Assembly (NCBI RefSeq): GCF_029873635.1
Contig: NC_080428.1
Location: forward strand, 67,761,601-67,825,600
Direction: 5' to 3'
Source of the DNA: Malania oleifera
Taxonomy: Eukaryota > Streptophyta > Magnoliopsida > Santalales > Ximeniaceae
Length of the DNA: 64,000 nt
Below the pieces are notes generated by a model. The model was not told where the DNA came from. It saw only the letters and a program-made list of their open reading frames with translations, and made no database searches. The translations under genes and the position numbers were made by a program. This document shows, piece by piece, positions 12,001 to 23,493 of the stretch. The stretch's first letter is position 1, and each line of letters opens with the position of its first letter.

Positions 12001-15000
12001 CACTAATATATGTAAATAGAGGCTTATTATCAGGATGCACCGACTTAACTGTTTGAAATTGACACAGACCTCTGCATTATACTTTTAGTAAACTAGTTTT
12101 CACTTGTGAACGATGGATTATCTAGGAAAGAGGAAGCTTGGAAAGTCAAAAAGATATGAATCAATGGTGAATATTTCAATATAGTTATTCCATACATTTG
12201 CAGCTGTGTACGGTGATCTCCTGCTCTCTTTAGATTAGTCTTGACTTTCTCTCTCTTTTAAAAAAATGTCTCGACTCTTGAACTGTTGTTTTTATGACTG
12301 TGAGGTACTTCGGGGTTTTATTATATATTAAAGTTTTGTTTTAAATTGGAGGTCAGAGTGACTTTCCAGACTTTCCAGTTGAGCTCTTTGTGATGTTGTT
12401 GGATATTTAAGTCTTACGTGTCTGATTTATACCATTTATAAAGCTTGGGTTTGGCTAGATCCCAGACTTATCCCCTGCCAAATACTTAACGCAATCAGTG
12501 AAGTGAGTGAACTCAGTGAAGTGACAATGTAGGATCATGAGATCAACTGCATATGATGCCTTGGCAAGTAAATTATATATTCTATATCTTTTCTAGTCAG
12601 TTCCTTCTGGAATATTCCAACAATTCTACATATTTTGCACAGTTGCAATGCATGAGATGAACAACAGAAATTTTAAATGACTGATACTCTTATTTCAGGT
12701 AACCTTTGTTTCAAGTGAACCAATGCCTCCTGAATACTCGCATTCTCTTAGGTTTGGGAATGTTACTTACAATCTCTACAGCCACAGCTTGCTCCATTTT
12801 GGGCAGGTAACTTTCTTTTTGAAACAATTGTGTTTGCTAGCTGCTAATGAAATGTCTTTTCTAAATGCTGTGAATATTTTTCTTGCATTATTATCAATGC
12901 TATTCCCATTTCATTCCAATTTCTTGACGCTAACTTTCCTTTTTTTTAAATTTCTTCCATTGGTTCCCCTGCTGTAATTCCTTGCTTTTATTGAAATTTC
13001 TTGAATTCTTCTGATCTATTGCCTGAATGTTTCTGCAAGAAGAGCTGATTGGGCGTAGCAGGTGTTAGTATATTTTCTTAAGAACTTCATGTGCAAATGC
13101 AATAATAGAGACTTGCTTGTCAAGATTTTTTTGTTTGGAACCAACTCCTGTTCTGTTTGACATTGTTATACCACAACGTTGCATGGGGATCTGCAATGAA
13201 AGTGAACTGGCCCCTTTTGAGTTTAGCTGGGGTGGACAGAGTTTGGAATTTTGTTCTTTCGCTGAACCTGTTAAATTTTGTGATTTGAAGTTCAAATATC
13301 AAAAATTTCCTTGGACATGCTTATTAGATGCTTTATTCGAAGTGGAATGTCATTTTTTCTTGGGAATTTTTGTGAAATGGTTGCTCCTTTTTGGGCTGTT
13401 TTGAATTAATCTTTCATTATAGAATTGTAAGTTTGCCATCTGTATTACATGTGACTGCAAATAATATTGGCTAAGTATATTTAAATTACTTATTTTTGAG
13501 ATCCTTCCAACTAATAATTTAAATATAGTATTTAGAATAGCTCATATGTTTTCTCAAACAAGTTGTTGAAAAATTGTCATAACTAAGTTAATAACTAAAG
13601 TATGAACATTCAAAAGTTATGTATGTAAAAATATATGATGTATGTACTCATCATTTCTTTGCAATAACTAATATAAATCATATGCTTCCTGAATCTTGAA
13701 AGGTGCTTGCCTTTGTAGGCATACACCACCATCCCAAATACATAAGCCTCGTGTGCCTTTTTGATGAGGTGTATATCTGAGTGGATCTATATTCTTGAAC
13801 CAATGGTCCTAACATTTTCATTTTAGCAAGATGAGCAGCTTATTTACAGGTAAAATCATTTAAGTCTTCTTAGTACCTTTTCTTTTCAAATAATTTTTTT
13901 TATAGCTGGTAGGATCTCTCACTTTTCCTTTCTTCAATGTATTGCAGGCTCAACTTAAATGTGTTCAATCTTTTCATACACCTCTTTTCCCAAAATTTTT
14001 GTTAGTCAGTGGTTTTCTTTAAGAGTTTGAACCATGGAAACAATTATCTGATGGTGTGTGTGTGTGCGCTTTTCCAAGCTTATGTTTGTAAGTTTAAAAC
14101 AGCCTTTATTTTTATTTTTTTCTTAATTGTACCTTCAATGTACTATTTTTAATTTTTCCAAAAATATATGCAGCTTAGATATATATATGTTTTCAATAAA
14201 AAATAAATTCTCAGAAGGCTTAGGCATAAATGTTTTGTGTGCTGTGTTTCTTGCTTCATTAGGGGTGATAATGTCTCACGTTGCACCTTCACTTTTTAAA
14301 GCAATTTTTTACTATTTTTTGAATTAGTTGAGAATTTTTAGAACCTCAACAAAATGATACTGATCTTTAACAATTTAAAAAAAAAAAAAAAAATTCTTTA
14401 AAGATTAATCCTTGTTCTATTGTTTCAATTTTGCCTCTTTCTTGCTTAATAAATTTCTTTATTTATTAGAAAAGAAAATAACAGGCCCACAGTTAGGATT
14501 TGGGATTTAGGAGAAGTAGAATGAGCGTAATAATGGAAGTTTAATAATTCCCCAGATCCTGCTGTGTGGAAAACTAAACTTCCCTCGAAGATAAAGGCGT
14601 TTATTTGGTTCGTTGTTTTTAATAGGGTTAATACTTAACACGAATAATCTGTTGCAGGGTAGCAGGCCTTTTAGGGCATTATCTCTGGATGTTAGTATCT
14701 TGTGTTTAGATAGTTTTGAATATGCAACTCAATTTTTTTTGCATTGTTCAGTCTCTTTGAGTAGGATTTGGAGCAAGTTGTTTGGTTTATTTGAGGAGAA
14801 TTGGGTTTGTTCGGGTCCAGTGGAGGATTTGTGAACATTTCAGTTACAGGCTTTGAATCTGCAACTCCTATTTCGATTGTAGTTTGTACTTTTATGTTTT
14901 CTTTTCCCCAAATGAGGATGTCATGTTCTCCTTTTGTATGTTCTTTCTTCTTTAACCAAACCTCTTCTTTTTATATCCAAAAATAAGTAAGTAAATAAAG

Positions 15001-18000
15001 GCACAGTCTTGTAACTATTAAAAATTTATGATGCTTAATTTGAGAATTCAGATAGCTTAAGGTGAGTGCGATGTATATTTAAGAGAGCTTTTATTTCTTT
15101 TTTTATTGGTTCCTCCTTAGCTTCCTTAATTGACATTTTTCCTTAGCACTCTCCAACTGTAATAAAAGTGCTAGAGAATCATCTTAGAGCAATGATCATT
15201 TGTTTTTTCTCTCTCTCTAGTCAACAGTGTACCTGCTGGAATTCCATTATAATCCCATGAATACACCCTTGCATGTTTGCTTTTACAATTTGGATTACCA
15301 GTGTGTTTTTCTTCTATTTGTGTTCTTTGATCCCTTATTCTGCACTGTTTTATGCCTGCTTCAATTTTTTTTTTTCATTACCTATTAATTTTCTTTGTTG
15401 TTAAGAATTTCAAAATGCGGCAATGCAAGTATCTCTTGAGATGTTTAAATATGGCTGAGCTGGTAACTTCTTTCTTTTGTAGAATGTTGCATTTGAATCA
15501 TTGCGGGACTCACTTCGTTCTGGAGACCTAAAATTGTGTAAGTAGATACACTTTCACTTTGGTTCAATTCCTTGTGTTTTTTGAAATGGTGGAAGCTTCT
15601 GTAATGTCTACCTTGCCTAGAAAACAGATCATTATATTGACCTGATGCTGAACTGTATTTTAAAACAATGTTTTGATCTTCAACATTTAAGCTTGACATG
15701 GTGTTATTTATTTTTCTGAAATGGTTGGTATATGTTTCAATGTGTTTAATAATTAAGGGCTACTAATACTGGATTGATCTTGAAGTCTGTGTATCTATTT
15801 ATATATTTTTCCCATATCTATAGTCATAGTTTGAAGTGGTTTATATCTCAATGTGCTTATGAAGATTGAGGTAATTATTACCCATCTAGATTGATCAGTC
15901 TGGTTGTTCTGTCTGGCTAAGGGTTCATTTTTCTATTAAGATTTAGGTGTCCTGTCACAAAAGGAAATCCTAGAAATTTTACACGCATAACAATGCGACC
16001 TTGTGGTTCAACATCCCATTGAGACTGAATGGCTCCATTATTATTCTATGCCATGCCCTAACTAATCATATGATGCATGAGGTGTGACCCTAGTGTTTTT
16101 TTTTCCCCTCTTTCGAGGCTCCATTATAGATTTGCACCCAACACGCACATTCAAAGAGAGAGAGAAGGGAGGGAGGGTGTGTGTGTGTGTGTGCGAGAGA
16201 GAGCGAGAGAGAGAGAGAGAGAGAGGTTTGCCCTAATTCATTTTGTGTGATTTTTCGTTTTAGTTCTCCAATAGGTTTTTTCTTTTTTGTGATGTTGTTG
16301 TGTTTGACTGTAACTAACTCAGATTTGAATAAATTAAAAATTCCCTCCTGTTGCAGCAGGTGACTGCAGTTGTCTTTTGCGAATTGAACTGAAAATGTGC
16401 AAATGATAAAGCTAAGAAAAGAGATACTATAAATAATGGAACTAGTTCATTTAGTGTATACTAAGGTTACGTTCAGTTTGTGAAATGCCTATTCCTTTGA
16501 GTAGAATACTCAATATAGAGATTTGATAGCTTACATGATAAAGCAAACAACAATGCAAAATGCTGTCTCATTCCATCAATAATATCATTGCTTATCTATT
16601 CCATTATATGAATGAATAATTTTTTTGCAGTGTTGTTGCGTTAAGATATCAGACAACACTTGTTATTTTGTAAGCTATCAAATCCCTATACTATGACTAG
16701 GGCTGTTGGTTTGGGTAACCAAACCGAACTGCTAAATGCCAAATTGAACTCAGGTTATGTTTGGTGATTTTTGAGTTGGTTAATTGGTATTTTAGTTAGC
16801 CAGCATTTGGTTCATTTTTCTGACCCAAACCAATTGTCAAAACATTGCAAATTAAAAAAAGGAAAATCAGGTCTTTTGCTTGGGTTTTGATTTAGTGTGC
16901 TGTCACACTTTATTTATGTAGGCCAAAAATTCAAAAATAGCAACTTGTACTACACATATATAGTTATATAATTATATATTATATATTATAAATACATATC
17001 GGTTCAGTTTGGGTGACTGTCAATCCATGAACATTAAAAACCAGAATTGAACCAATAACTGTAAAATGTGAAGCAAGTGAACCGAAACCAAACCGGGAAA
17101 AAAAGGTTAACCGGAATTTCAGTTCTGTTTGGGTCATATTATCGGTCTGGTTTGGTTTTCTAATATATTTTAACAGTCTTAACTATGGTCATTCTATTAT
17201 GAGTAGGCTTTCAAAACCATCAACATGAACATATTTCTGGTCTTTTTGGAACCCTTACAAAATATTCCTTAAAAATTATAACAGATGCACTTGGAGAGTA
17301 TCTTCACTCCATTCAAGGTGTTCCAACAATTTCTGGCAGACTTCTACAAGTAAAAACAAGTACCCTGTTAACAGTCTGGATGTGATATCAGTTTGCGGTC
17401 ATTGTGGCAGTTTTATTTCATTATGTTGGGACCTCAGAGTGATTATGGTGTAATGCAGATGCCAAGCAGGCAAAGATAAAGGCTATTTTTTGTAATAAAA
17501 TAATTAATAAATATCCAAAGGTAAAGATAAACTATGGAGGTTATATTGAACTGCCCAGGCCACTTGCCTGCTACAGCTTTTGTTTGGAAATTCACTTGAT
17601 CAGGCTTGGCAGTAGCATGGAGACACTTTTGTTTTTTGTTCGTTTTTTTTTTTTAATAAATAATCTTCAAAGTGACATCTCTCTCTCTCTCTCCCTGTGC
17701 CCATCTCCCATTGATGCTGGAGCCTTTTATGCCAGTCCACATAATTAGTACTTTACTGTTAATTTGATTTTCACTTGTAGCTTCCTCCTACCTTTGATTG
17801 GTAGTTGGTGTGGCACTAGATTTGTTCAGAATTTCTTACTGAATGTTCCTTTTGTGTAGCTACTGAATCTCTTCACAAGGTTATCTCAATAGATCCTTGT
17901 GCTCCTAAAGGTTATTCACATGACCTGGAATCATTGAATCTCTCTCCTGATTCTTTAGCTGGAAGGAATGACCAACCTACTATTCATGCCAGGGGTAACT

Positions 18001-19080
18001 TCACGGAATGCAGATCTGCTTCATTGATGTTGTTGCACAAAGGAAAAGGTTACAAACGCTGTCATCAGCACTATGTTCTATGTTCTTATGTTTCCTTTTG
18101 TCAAGTATCAAGGTTTTATTCACTTATTTAGAGTAATTACTGCTGATCATTTTCATCTGTCATGCAGAAAGATGCTCCTACCAGAACTGCTACTTAGGAT
18201 CAACTTTTGTACCCAAGCTTCGTGGAAATTTTTTAGCCACAGAAAATTTTTTTTATACATCAAAGGTTATATTTCTTTCTTTGATTGGTCAGGCTGATGC
18301 TTTCTGGGTTTCCTGTTATTTGTGGATTGTTTTGAGGGTAGAAGCAAAAATGCTTGTCTTTCTATTTTGATCACTTCCTGCAGGCATGATGAGCATCTGA
18401 TTGTCGGATTTCTAATTTTTTTTTGTCCCTTTTTACTTGAATAGTTTTTTGGGTTGGCTCCAAGGGCGTCTCTTTCTGATCTGATGATAGCTGGACAACA
18501 ATTTTGTGAAGAAGATTGGTCCAAGTTAAAAAGGAAATTTCACTCATTTGAGGAGGAAGATTTACTGCGTTATTGCTTCTCATCAGCATACATTGTGGCT
18601 CTACTTCATGACAGCCTTGGAATTGCCTTAGATGAAAAAAGGTATATCGGTTGCCATGATCCATCATAAATTAAACTTATTCCACGTCTTTACAAGAATG
18701 AGTTCATGGTCTTCCCCAGTAGTTGGAAAATATGCGGCCTCATCGTGCATTCACTGTGTGTTGAAACTAATCGACTTGAATTATTCTTAAACAGGATTGG
18801 CTTTACTAATCAGGTGGGGGATATCCCACTTGACTGGGCATTGGGAGCATTCATTTTACAGAGCACAACTGACTTGGATGTAGAGCACTCTGGCTGGGTT
18901 GCTAACATTATCAACGACGAATCCCCGACGCTGCTCTCCCTAGTTTTCATTTGTCTCATTTTGATGTTCACAGCATGGTCCATATCAAAATGGAGGAAAC
19001 CCCAGTTGAAAACAATATACGATCTGGAGAAAGGACGCTATATAGTTACACGTATCAATAGAAGTAGATGTGCTCCCTGA
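6046..19080 (+). CDS. APY6: Apyrase (GDA1/CD39 nucleoside phosphatase), APY6-type, 8 exons
   Basis: Coding exons: 6046-6643, 9908-10020, 12699-12806, 15483-15537, 17860-18048, 18168-18265, 18445-18641, 18795-19080. All junctions are GT..AG, phases agree, and the product is 547 residues, close to the ~555 of Arabidopsis APY6. Apyrases hydrolyse NTPs and NDPs to NMPs. The five apyrase conserved regions are present: VIDGGSTGTR (81-90), LMATAGLRML (158-167), SVITGSDEGIYAW (196-208), IIELGGASAQ (228-237) and GDIPLDWALGAF (461-472). Hydrophobic segments at about 47-66 and 498-515 predict a membrane anchor at each end with a lumenal or extracellular catalytic domain. The start at 6046 is chosen because 'MRRS' matches the family N-terminus; a second ATG at 6097 (codon 18) has better context. 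In Arabidopsis APY6 and APY7 act in pollen wall formation; any role here is inference. Confidence 0.93.
8500..9190 (+). mobile_element. LINE-1-type 3' fragment in apyrase intron 1
   Basis: The + strand translates, with stops and frame changes, into the zinc-finger-like region that ends plant LINE reverse transcriptases (zf-RVT). Visible parts are 'DSFGSFSTKSFL', then 'NRLNTSDLLQMRRPYKAM', a spaced cysteine/histidine segment ending 'RLFLHYR', and a later 'ERNVRIFNGKM'. The piece ends near a T-rich stretch at about 9190. It is 5'-truncated, which is usual for LINEs, and not functional. Confidence 0.7.
9205..9487 (-). mobile_element. LINE-type 3' fragment, minus strand, in apyrase intron 1
   Basis: The minus-strand frame has 'WVIWLEENDRNF' followed by a hydrophobic stretch ending '.RIDWLFL'. 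This resembles the C-terminal tail of plant LINE ORF2 (a WLERN.RIF block then the end of the protein). It lies head-on against the preceding plus-strand LINE piece. The match is short, so the call is tentative. Confidence 0.45.
9822..9851. repeat. (CT)n/(AC)n microsatellite in intron 1
   Basis: A CT tract is followed by a short AC tract just upstream of apyrase exon 2. It may add to the polypyrimidine content of the intron end. Confidence 0.8.
11367..11520 (+). repeat. Direct duplication, 89-bp period, apyrase intron 2
   Basis: The segment starting 'gcttatctaaaataagtcag' at 11367 recurs at 11456 with few changes; about 48 bases are closely matched, and part of the spacer ('gtacaccct') also repeats. 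It is a local tandem duplication with no coding content. Confidence 0.75.
14550..14970 (+). mobile_element. LINE-1-type 3' fragment in apyrase intron 3
   Basis: Frames on the + strand contain 'VWKTKLPSKIKAFIWFVV', 'TNNLLQGSRPFRALSLDV' and 'FFLHCSVSLSRIWSKLF', the zf-RVT end of a plant LINE, with stops and frameshifts between. The order and motifs parallel the copy in intron 1 (8500-9190). Non-functional. Confidence 0.7.
16156..16225. repeat. Compound GA/GT microsatellite, apyrase intron 4
   Basis: GA-rich, then GT, then GA tracts in succession. No other content. Confidence 0.85.
16698..17181. mobile_element. hAT-like MITE in apyrase intron 4
   Basis: A 484-bp AT-rich segment starts TAGGGCTGTT and ends AACAGTCTTA, an imperfect terminal inverted repeat. 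It is flanked by actatgac (16690-16697) and actatggt (17182-17189), an 8-bp target duplication with two mismatches. Its inner ends carry 'ggtttgg.. aaccaaaccg' type inverted sequence. The 8-bp duplication and TAGGG end fit non-autonomous hAT elements. No transposase is present. Confidence 0.6.
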
Positions 19081-21011
19081 GAAGGACCAAGCCCATATTC
19101 ATGGTTTGCCGATCAAATGAGCGAACCATAACGATAACAAAGAAACATACATTTAAAATTATTTTCTACCTTATTTCCAAAATTTACCTTTGGAAGGATA
19201 TCATGTGTGTGGGGGAATTGGAGATTTGTATATCATGAGGTTTTGGCATAGAATGTAGAATGAGTCATTGGGGGTTCATTAGTGTAAGTATTAGATTCCA
19301 TTTGTATTTAGTGAGACAGAAACCTCATTTTATAGCTTCATATTACCCAAACTATGAGGTTAGGGTAAACAGGTGCAAATCAAAGGCTGCAGACAGGAAA
19401 GTAGCTTTGGTGCTGGTTGGGGAAAGAGGGGGAAGGAGTGTTGATGTCCTGAGACAGGATTCCTTTGCAACTCATTGTATGAAAACGCGAGAGTTCTTTC
19501 CCAAAGTGATTTCATTACTGCTTTCAGCTCTGTATTAAAGTGAAATGACATTTCTTTAAACTCCTGAGATACCAAAGAAAAGAAAAACTTAGGTGTTACG
19601 ACGGTATCTCTTCCGGGCCTTCTGCATAAGTTGCATATGCGGTACAATTTTGAATTCCATAGCGTTCGAATATACTATTTTCTCCATTAAAAGCATTACC
19701 TGAGTTAACTACTGGCTGTTTAGTTAATTTTATAAACAAATTAATGACACATTTACCAACGAAAGGTGTATGAACTATTATTTTTTTGTTTAAATAAAAC
19801 TTGAATTGTGACATCAGAAATACAGAAAAATAATTTCATGAATATGAGCATTTTCTTGGTTAAGAATAATTTAATATATTACATTGTATGTCAATGAATA
19901 TAGTAAATTCTATATGAAACTTGTCATTGTATTGAAATTAACTTGTGTCATAGCATGATAACAACAAAAAACAAAGTACATGTAAAGTCAACTTAAAGAA
20001 ATATTAAATCATTCTTCACTATTTCATTCCATGTTTTACGTTTGGCCTTCTTTTATTATTAATAACAGTAATTAATTCACTCCTCATTAGTGCATTATTT
20101 AGTCATAATCTAAGTGGTCAAGCTATTTAAATCACACATTCCTCATCTTTTATTGGTAGCCAACTTATCATGATTATGTTCATTCTTTAATTTATTTTTT
20201 AATATTATATCACTCATCCGCCTTAACATTAATTTAATATTATATCATTATATTCTTGTGTACCAAACATTCAATTTGCAATGCCTGTTATGTTTCTTTA
20301 AATTCATATAATTTCAAATTCAAGATTTAGTAGAACAAATTTTAGTCTGGCGGATGTGTTAAGAGTGGAAGGCTAGGGTAGAGTTTTAGAAAGGGTAAAA
20401 CTGGGCAGGTGATGGACTCCTGGATACACAATACGCCATCAGCAAAAAATGTAGTAGTCTTCTCTCACTGCACCCATTAACATTTCATTTCATTCAAAAA
20501 TGGCTAGAGACCTCTGCTGCCAATTCATCAATCTTCTCATCTAATCAAAAAACTGATAAGGATTGCTATGAGTTAATTATTAGTGAGTGTGAATCCAGTC
20601 CATTCATGTCTGGTGATTATGGTCCATCACCCATTCTGAGATCTCAAGATTTGCTGGTTTCTTCTCCCATTGGGATTTCTTCAATGCTGGCTGCTTCAGA
20701 GTAGATCACCAATCAGTCCTGTAAAGAGATTGCTGTTCAAGGCAATTCATTTATCTTACTACTACTATATGGGTAGTTAAAATAAAATGCATGAAGTGCC
20801 TTGAACACAATCCGTTTACACCGATGAATCGAACCCATTAATCACCGTTCCCAGTTCAAGAAATCATCCTTCATAAAGAGATCTCTGTTCATGGCAAATC
20901 ACCCATCTTCTCTGTTTTCTTAATACACAGGAGCTGCGGATGAAATGTCATGAACAGGATCCATTTACAATAATTTCACCACAGTAATAAGGATAAACTC
21001 CCAAGAAGAAG

Positions 21012-21044
<33 letters not shown>

Positions 21045-22839
21045 TGTTCATGGTTTATGCCATGAGCAAGATCTGGGAGCTTAGGTGAATTTCATTCTTG
21101 TATTTATAGGCAAATTAGTGGCTGATTTCACATGGTGGGCATGCGTTATTCTCATAAATAAATGCCATTTGATTATTTGCCTATTTGGGATTCAATGTAT
21201 CGTGACAATTCATCCTTATAACACCTTTATTCCATTAAAATTTAATTTAATCAAAGTTTCACTTCGCCAGAAAATATAAATTGAAAACCAAATTATTTAA
21301 AATGGTTAATCAAATTTAATTAAATGATTTTTAGACTAATATCTAATGGTTAATTGAATTAAGATTTTAAAGTCAATATTTTTCTTTCATAATAATTAAC
21401 ATGTGATTTAAGCATCAACCTTAATTAAATTATTAAAATATCATATCATATTATATATAATACGCATTTTATATATTTGTAATGGTTCGGTTTGATTAAT
21501 TGGGGTTATTGAATGGAAGGAACTAAAATAGAATTGATAATTGAAAATTTTTATAAAAGCTCCAATCAGAACCAAATTAAAAGAAAATGATTAATCGATT
21601 TTTCGATTCGATTTGGTTTGACACTGCAGTTTGATTTGATTTTTTTTTTTAATTCCTTTATTTTGGCCTATCCCTAGTCAACTAAATCGACTTTATTTTA
21701 AGAAGAAAAGATGTTTACTTGCCTTGTTCACTCACATGTTTTGCATGTTACATTTGAACTTTTGTGTCAAGGCAATTAATGGTGAGGGATGGAGACATTA
21801 ATACAATGATTTGGAAGATCTTTTTAGCAAGTTGCTCATTTTAGATCTTTATCAAAGTAAATGCTGTGAAAGAAGAGTAAAATAATTTGAAAAAAAAAAA
21901 GAAGGATGAAAATGTTTGGAAGGAAAATCTCACACTTAGAGATCGAGACTTTTAGGTTGAAGGTGTTATAATTTTAAAAAAGGTCAAGAAAGATTAGGGT
22001 TTTGAAAAATTGAAATATAGATTATTTTTTCTTTTTCTTTTTTTGTGTAACTCAAGTCTAATAATTCCGCCAATTGGTTAAAAAAAAAGTAGAATGGACA
22101 ATTATTGGTTCAATTCACGCATTGTCAAAAAATATATGCTCATTTGAAAGGTTATTAAGTTATTTATTATACCATATTTTATATAGCCAATTAAAATTTT
22201 AGATCATAAATAGTAGTCATTGAGGTAATTGGATTTTGGTTAAAATGGATAAACATGACTACCCAAATGAAATCACCCATGAATTATTTGTTCGATTATC
22301 TAAAACACGATATAATTATTCAATCTAACTTAATAATTGTTTATAAGTTTGGCATGCAGGATTATTTGGCTCCTAAATGCGTTCTATATATAGTAGTTTT
22401 TTTTTTTTTAAAATTGAAGTTTTAAGAGCATTCGAAAATGTGTCTATCCATTTCTTAAATTTATTTGGACATTGAAGAATAAAACAATTGACACTCCAAT
22501 TATCCAAAAATCCCTCATTAAATGCTATAGGATCTCTTATGACATCCAAAAATTATTATTCATGTTACCCTAACTCTTAGAGAAAAAACAATTTCTAACA
22601 TTCCCCTTTAGTATTATACTCTAATAAAAGCATGTTGTGCCAATTAAGAGAATATATCATCTTATCCTATTGTTGGGTAAATGTTATATCCATTACCAAA
22701 ACACAATTAATCAATAAGCAATTCATCAGTTGGGACTTTACCAATACTGATCATATAAATTTACCCAAAGCCCCCACCCTACTCGCAACCCCCATAAGAC
22801 TAGGAGAAAATTGAACACCTATTATACCACCAAGCTCAT
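19081..22839. other. Apyrase 3' flank and intergenic DNA
   Basis: The 3' UTR of the apyrase must start here, but its end cannot be placed. The rest is AT-rich with no recognisable gene. 21470-21690 has 'ggttcggtttgatt' and 'cgatttggtttg' stretches like those of the intron-4 MITE and may be another decayed non-autonomous element, but no ends were found. Confidence 0.5.
21003..21041. repeat. (GAA)n microsatellite
   Basis: A pure trinucleotide tract of about 13 units in intergenic DNA. Confidence 0.95.
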
Positions 22840-22851
22840 CCATAGTCAATC

Positions 22852-23234
22852 GTTTTTTTTTTTTTGAATTACAAAAGAACTCCAGTCATCAACAAGCCCT
22901 TCAGACCTCCTGGTGCGGCACCAAACCTACGGATCAGCATTCTCCGCCCCCCAAGTCTTGCTGATAAGGATAAAGTCCGGATGCGGACACTGCTTCTGTG
23001 CATCAGTTAGACGTTCGACCAACCTGACTCTCGGGACACATATCCATTACCATCCACGGTCCCCGCTGGCTCACAGAGTAAACTCTCACCATCCACGGTC
23101 TCCGCTGGCTCACAGAGTAAACTCTTACCATCCATAGGTACCGCTGGCTCCGTGAGTGTATTTACCTAAAATTGAACCCCTCCGATACTCCTTCTTATTT
23201 GCTGATACTTTTCCACTGTGCCATGTCGTGGGGG
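22852..23234 (-). mobile_element. tRNA-type SINE, minus orientation
   Basis: The 383-bp insert is bounded by a perfect 12-bp duplication, ccatagtcaatc (22840-22851 and 23235-23246). Read on the minus strand it begins near 'acatggcacagtgg', which resembles a pol III A box, has 'ggggttcaatttt' (B-box-like) about 40 bases later, and ends in a run of A (the T run at 22853-22865 on the + strand). These are SINE hallmarks. Inside it carries a threefold 39-bp tandem repeat. Confidence 0.75.
23050..23166. repeat. Three 39-bp tandem repeats inside the SINE
   Basis: Copies begin at 23050, 23089 and 23128, each starting 'ccatccacggt' or a close variant (third copy 'ccataggt') followed by 'ccgctggctc'. 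The first two are nearly identical and the third is diverged. Confidence 0.9.
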
Positions 23235-23453
23235 CCATAGTCAATCTTATTGTCTTATAATTATATAGTGGTGTTATAATAAATTATTTTAATAATGAGG
23301 ACCTACAAGGGAAGGGCACTAATCTTTGGAGAGAGATGAACTTTGATTTAGGGGCAAGGTATAAGTCTAAAAACGAAACAAGAATGGAATGTGAAGGAGG
23401 CAAAATAAAATAAGGAGATGTGTAATTATAGGAGAAATGGAGAAAGAAGACAA

Positions 23454-23493
<40 letters not shown>
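23454..23493. repeat. (GT)n(GA)n microsatellite
   Basis: A GT tract passes directly into a GA tract. Intergenic. Confidence 0.9.

Noticed and set aside
17286-17350. Possible extra apyrase exon (acceptor 'ttataacag', donor 'caagtaaaa')
   Set aside because: It leaves phase 0 while the next exon needs one base carried over, and the known APY6 protein has no such segment. The direct join 15537 to 17860 keeps frame.
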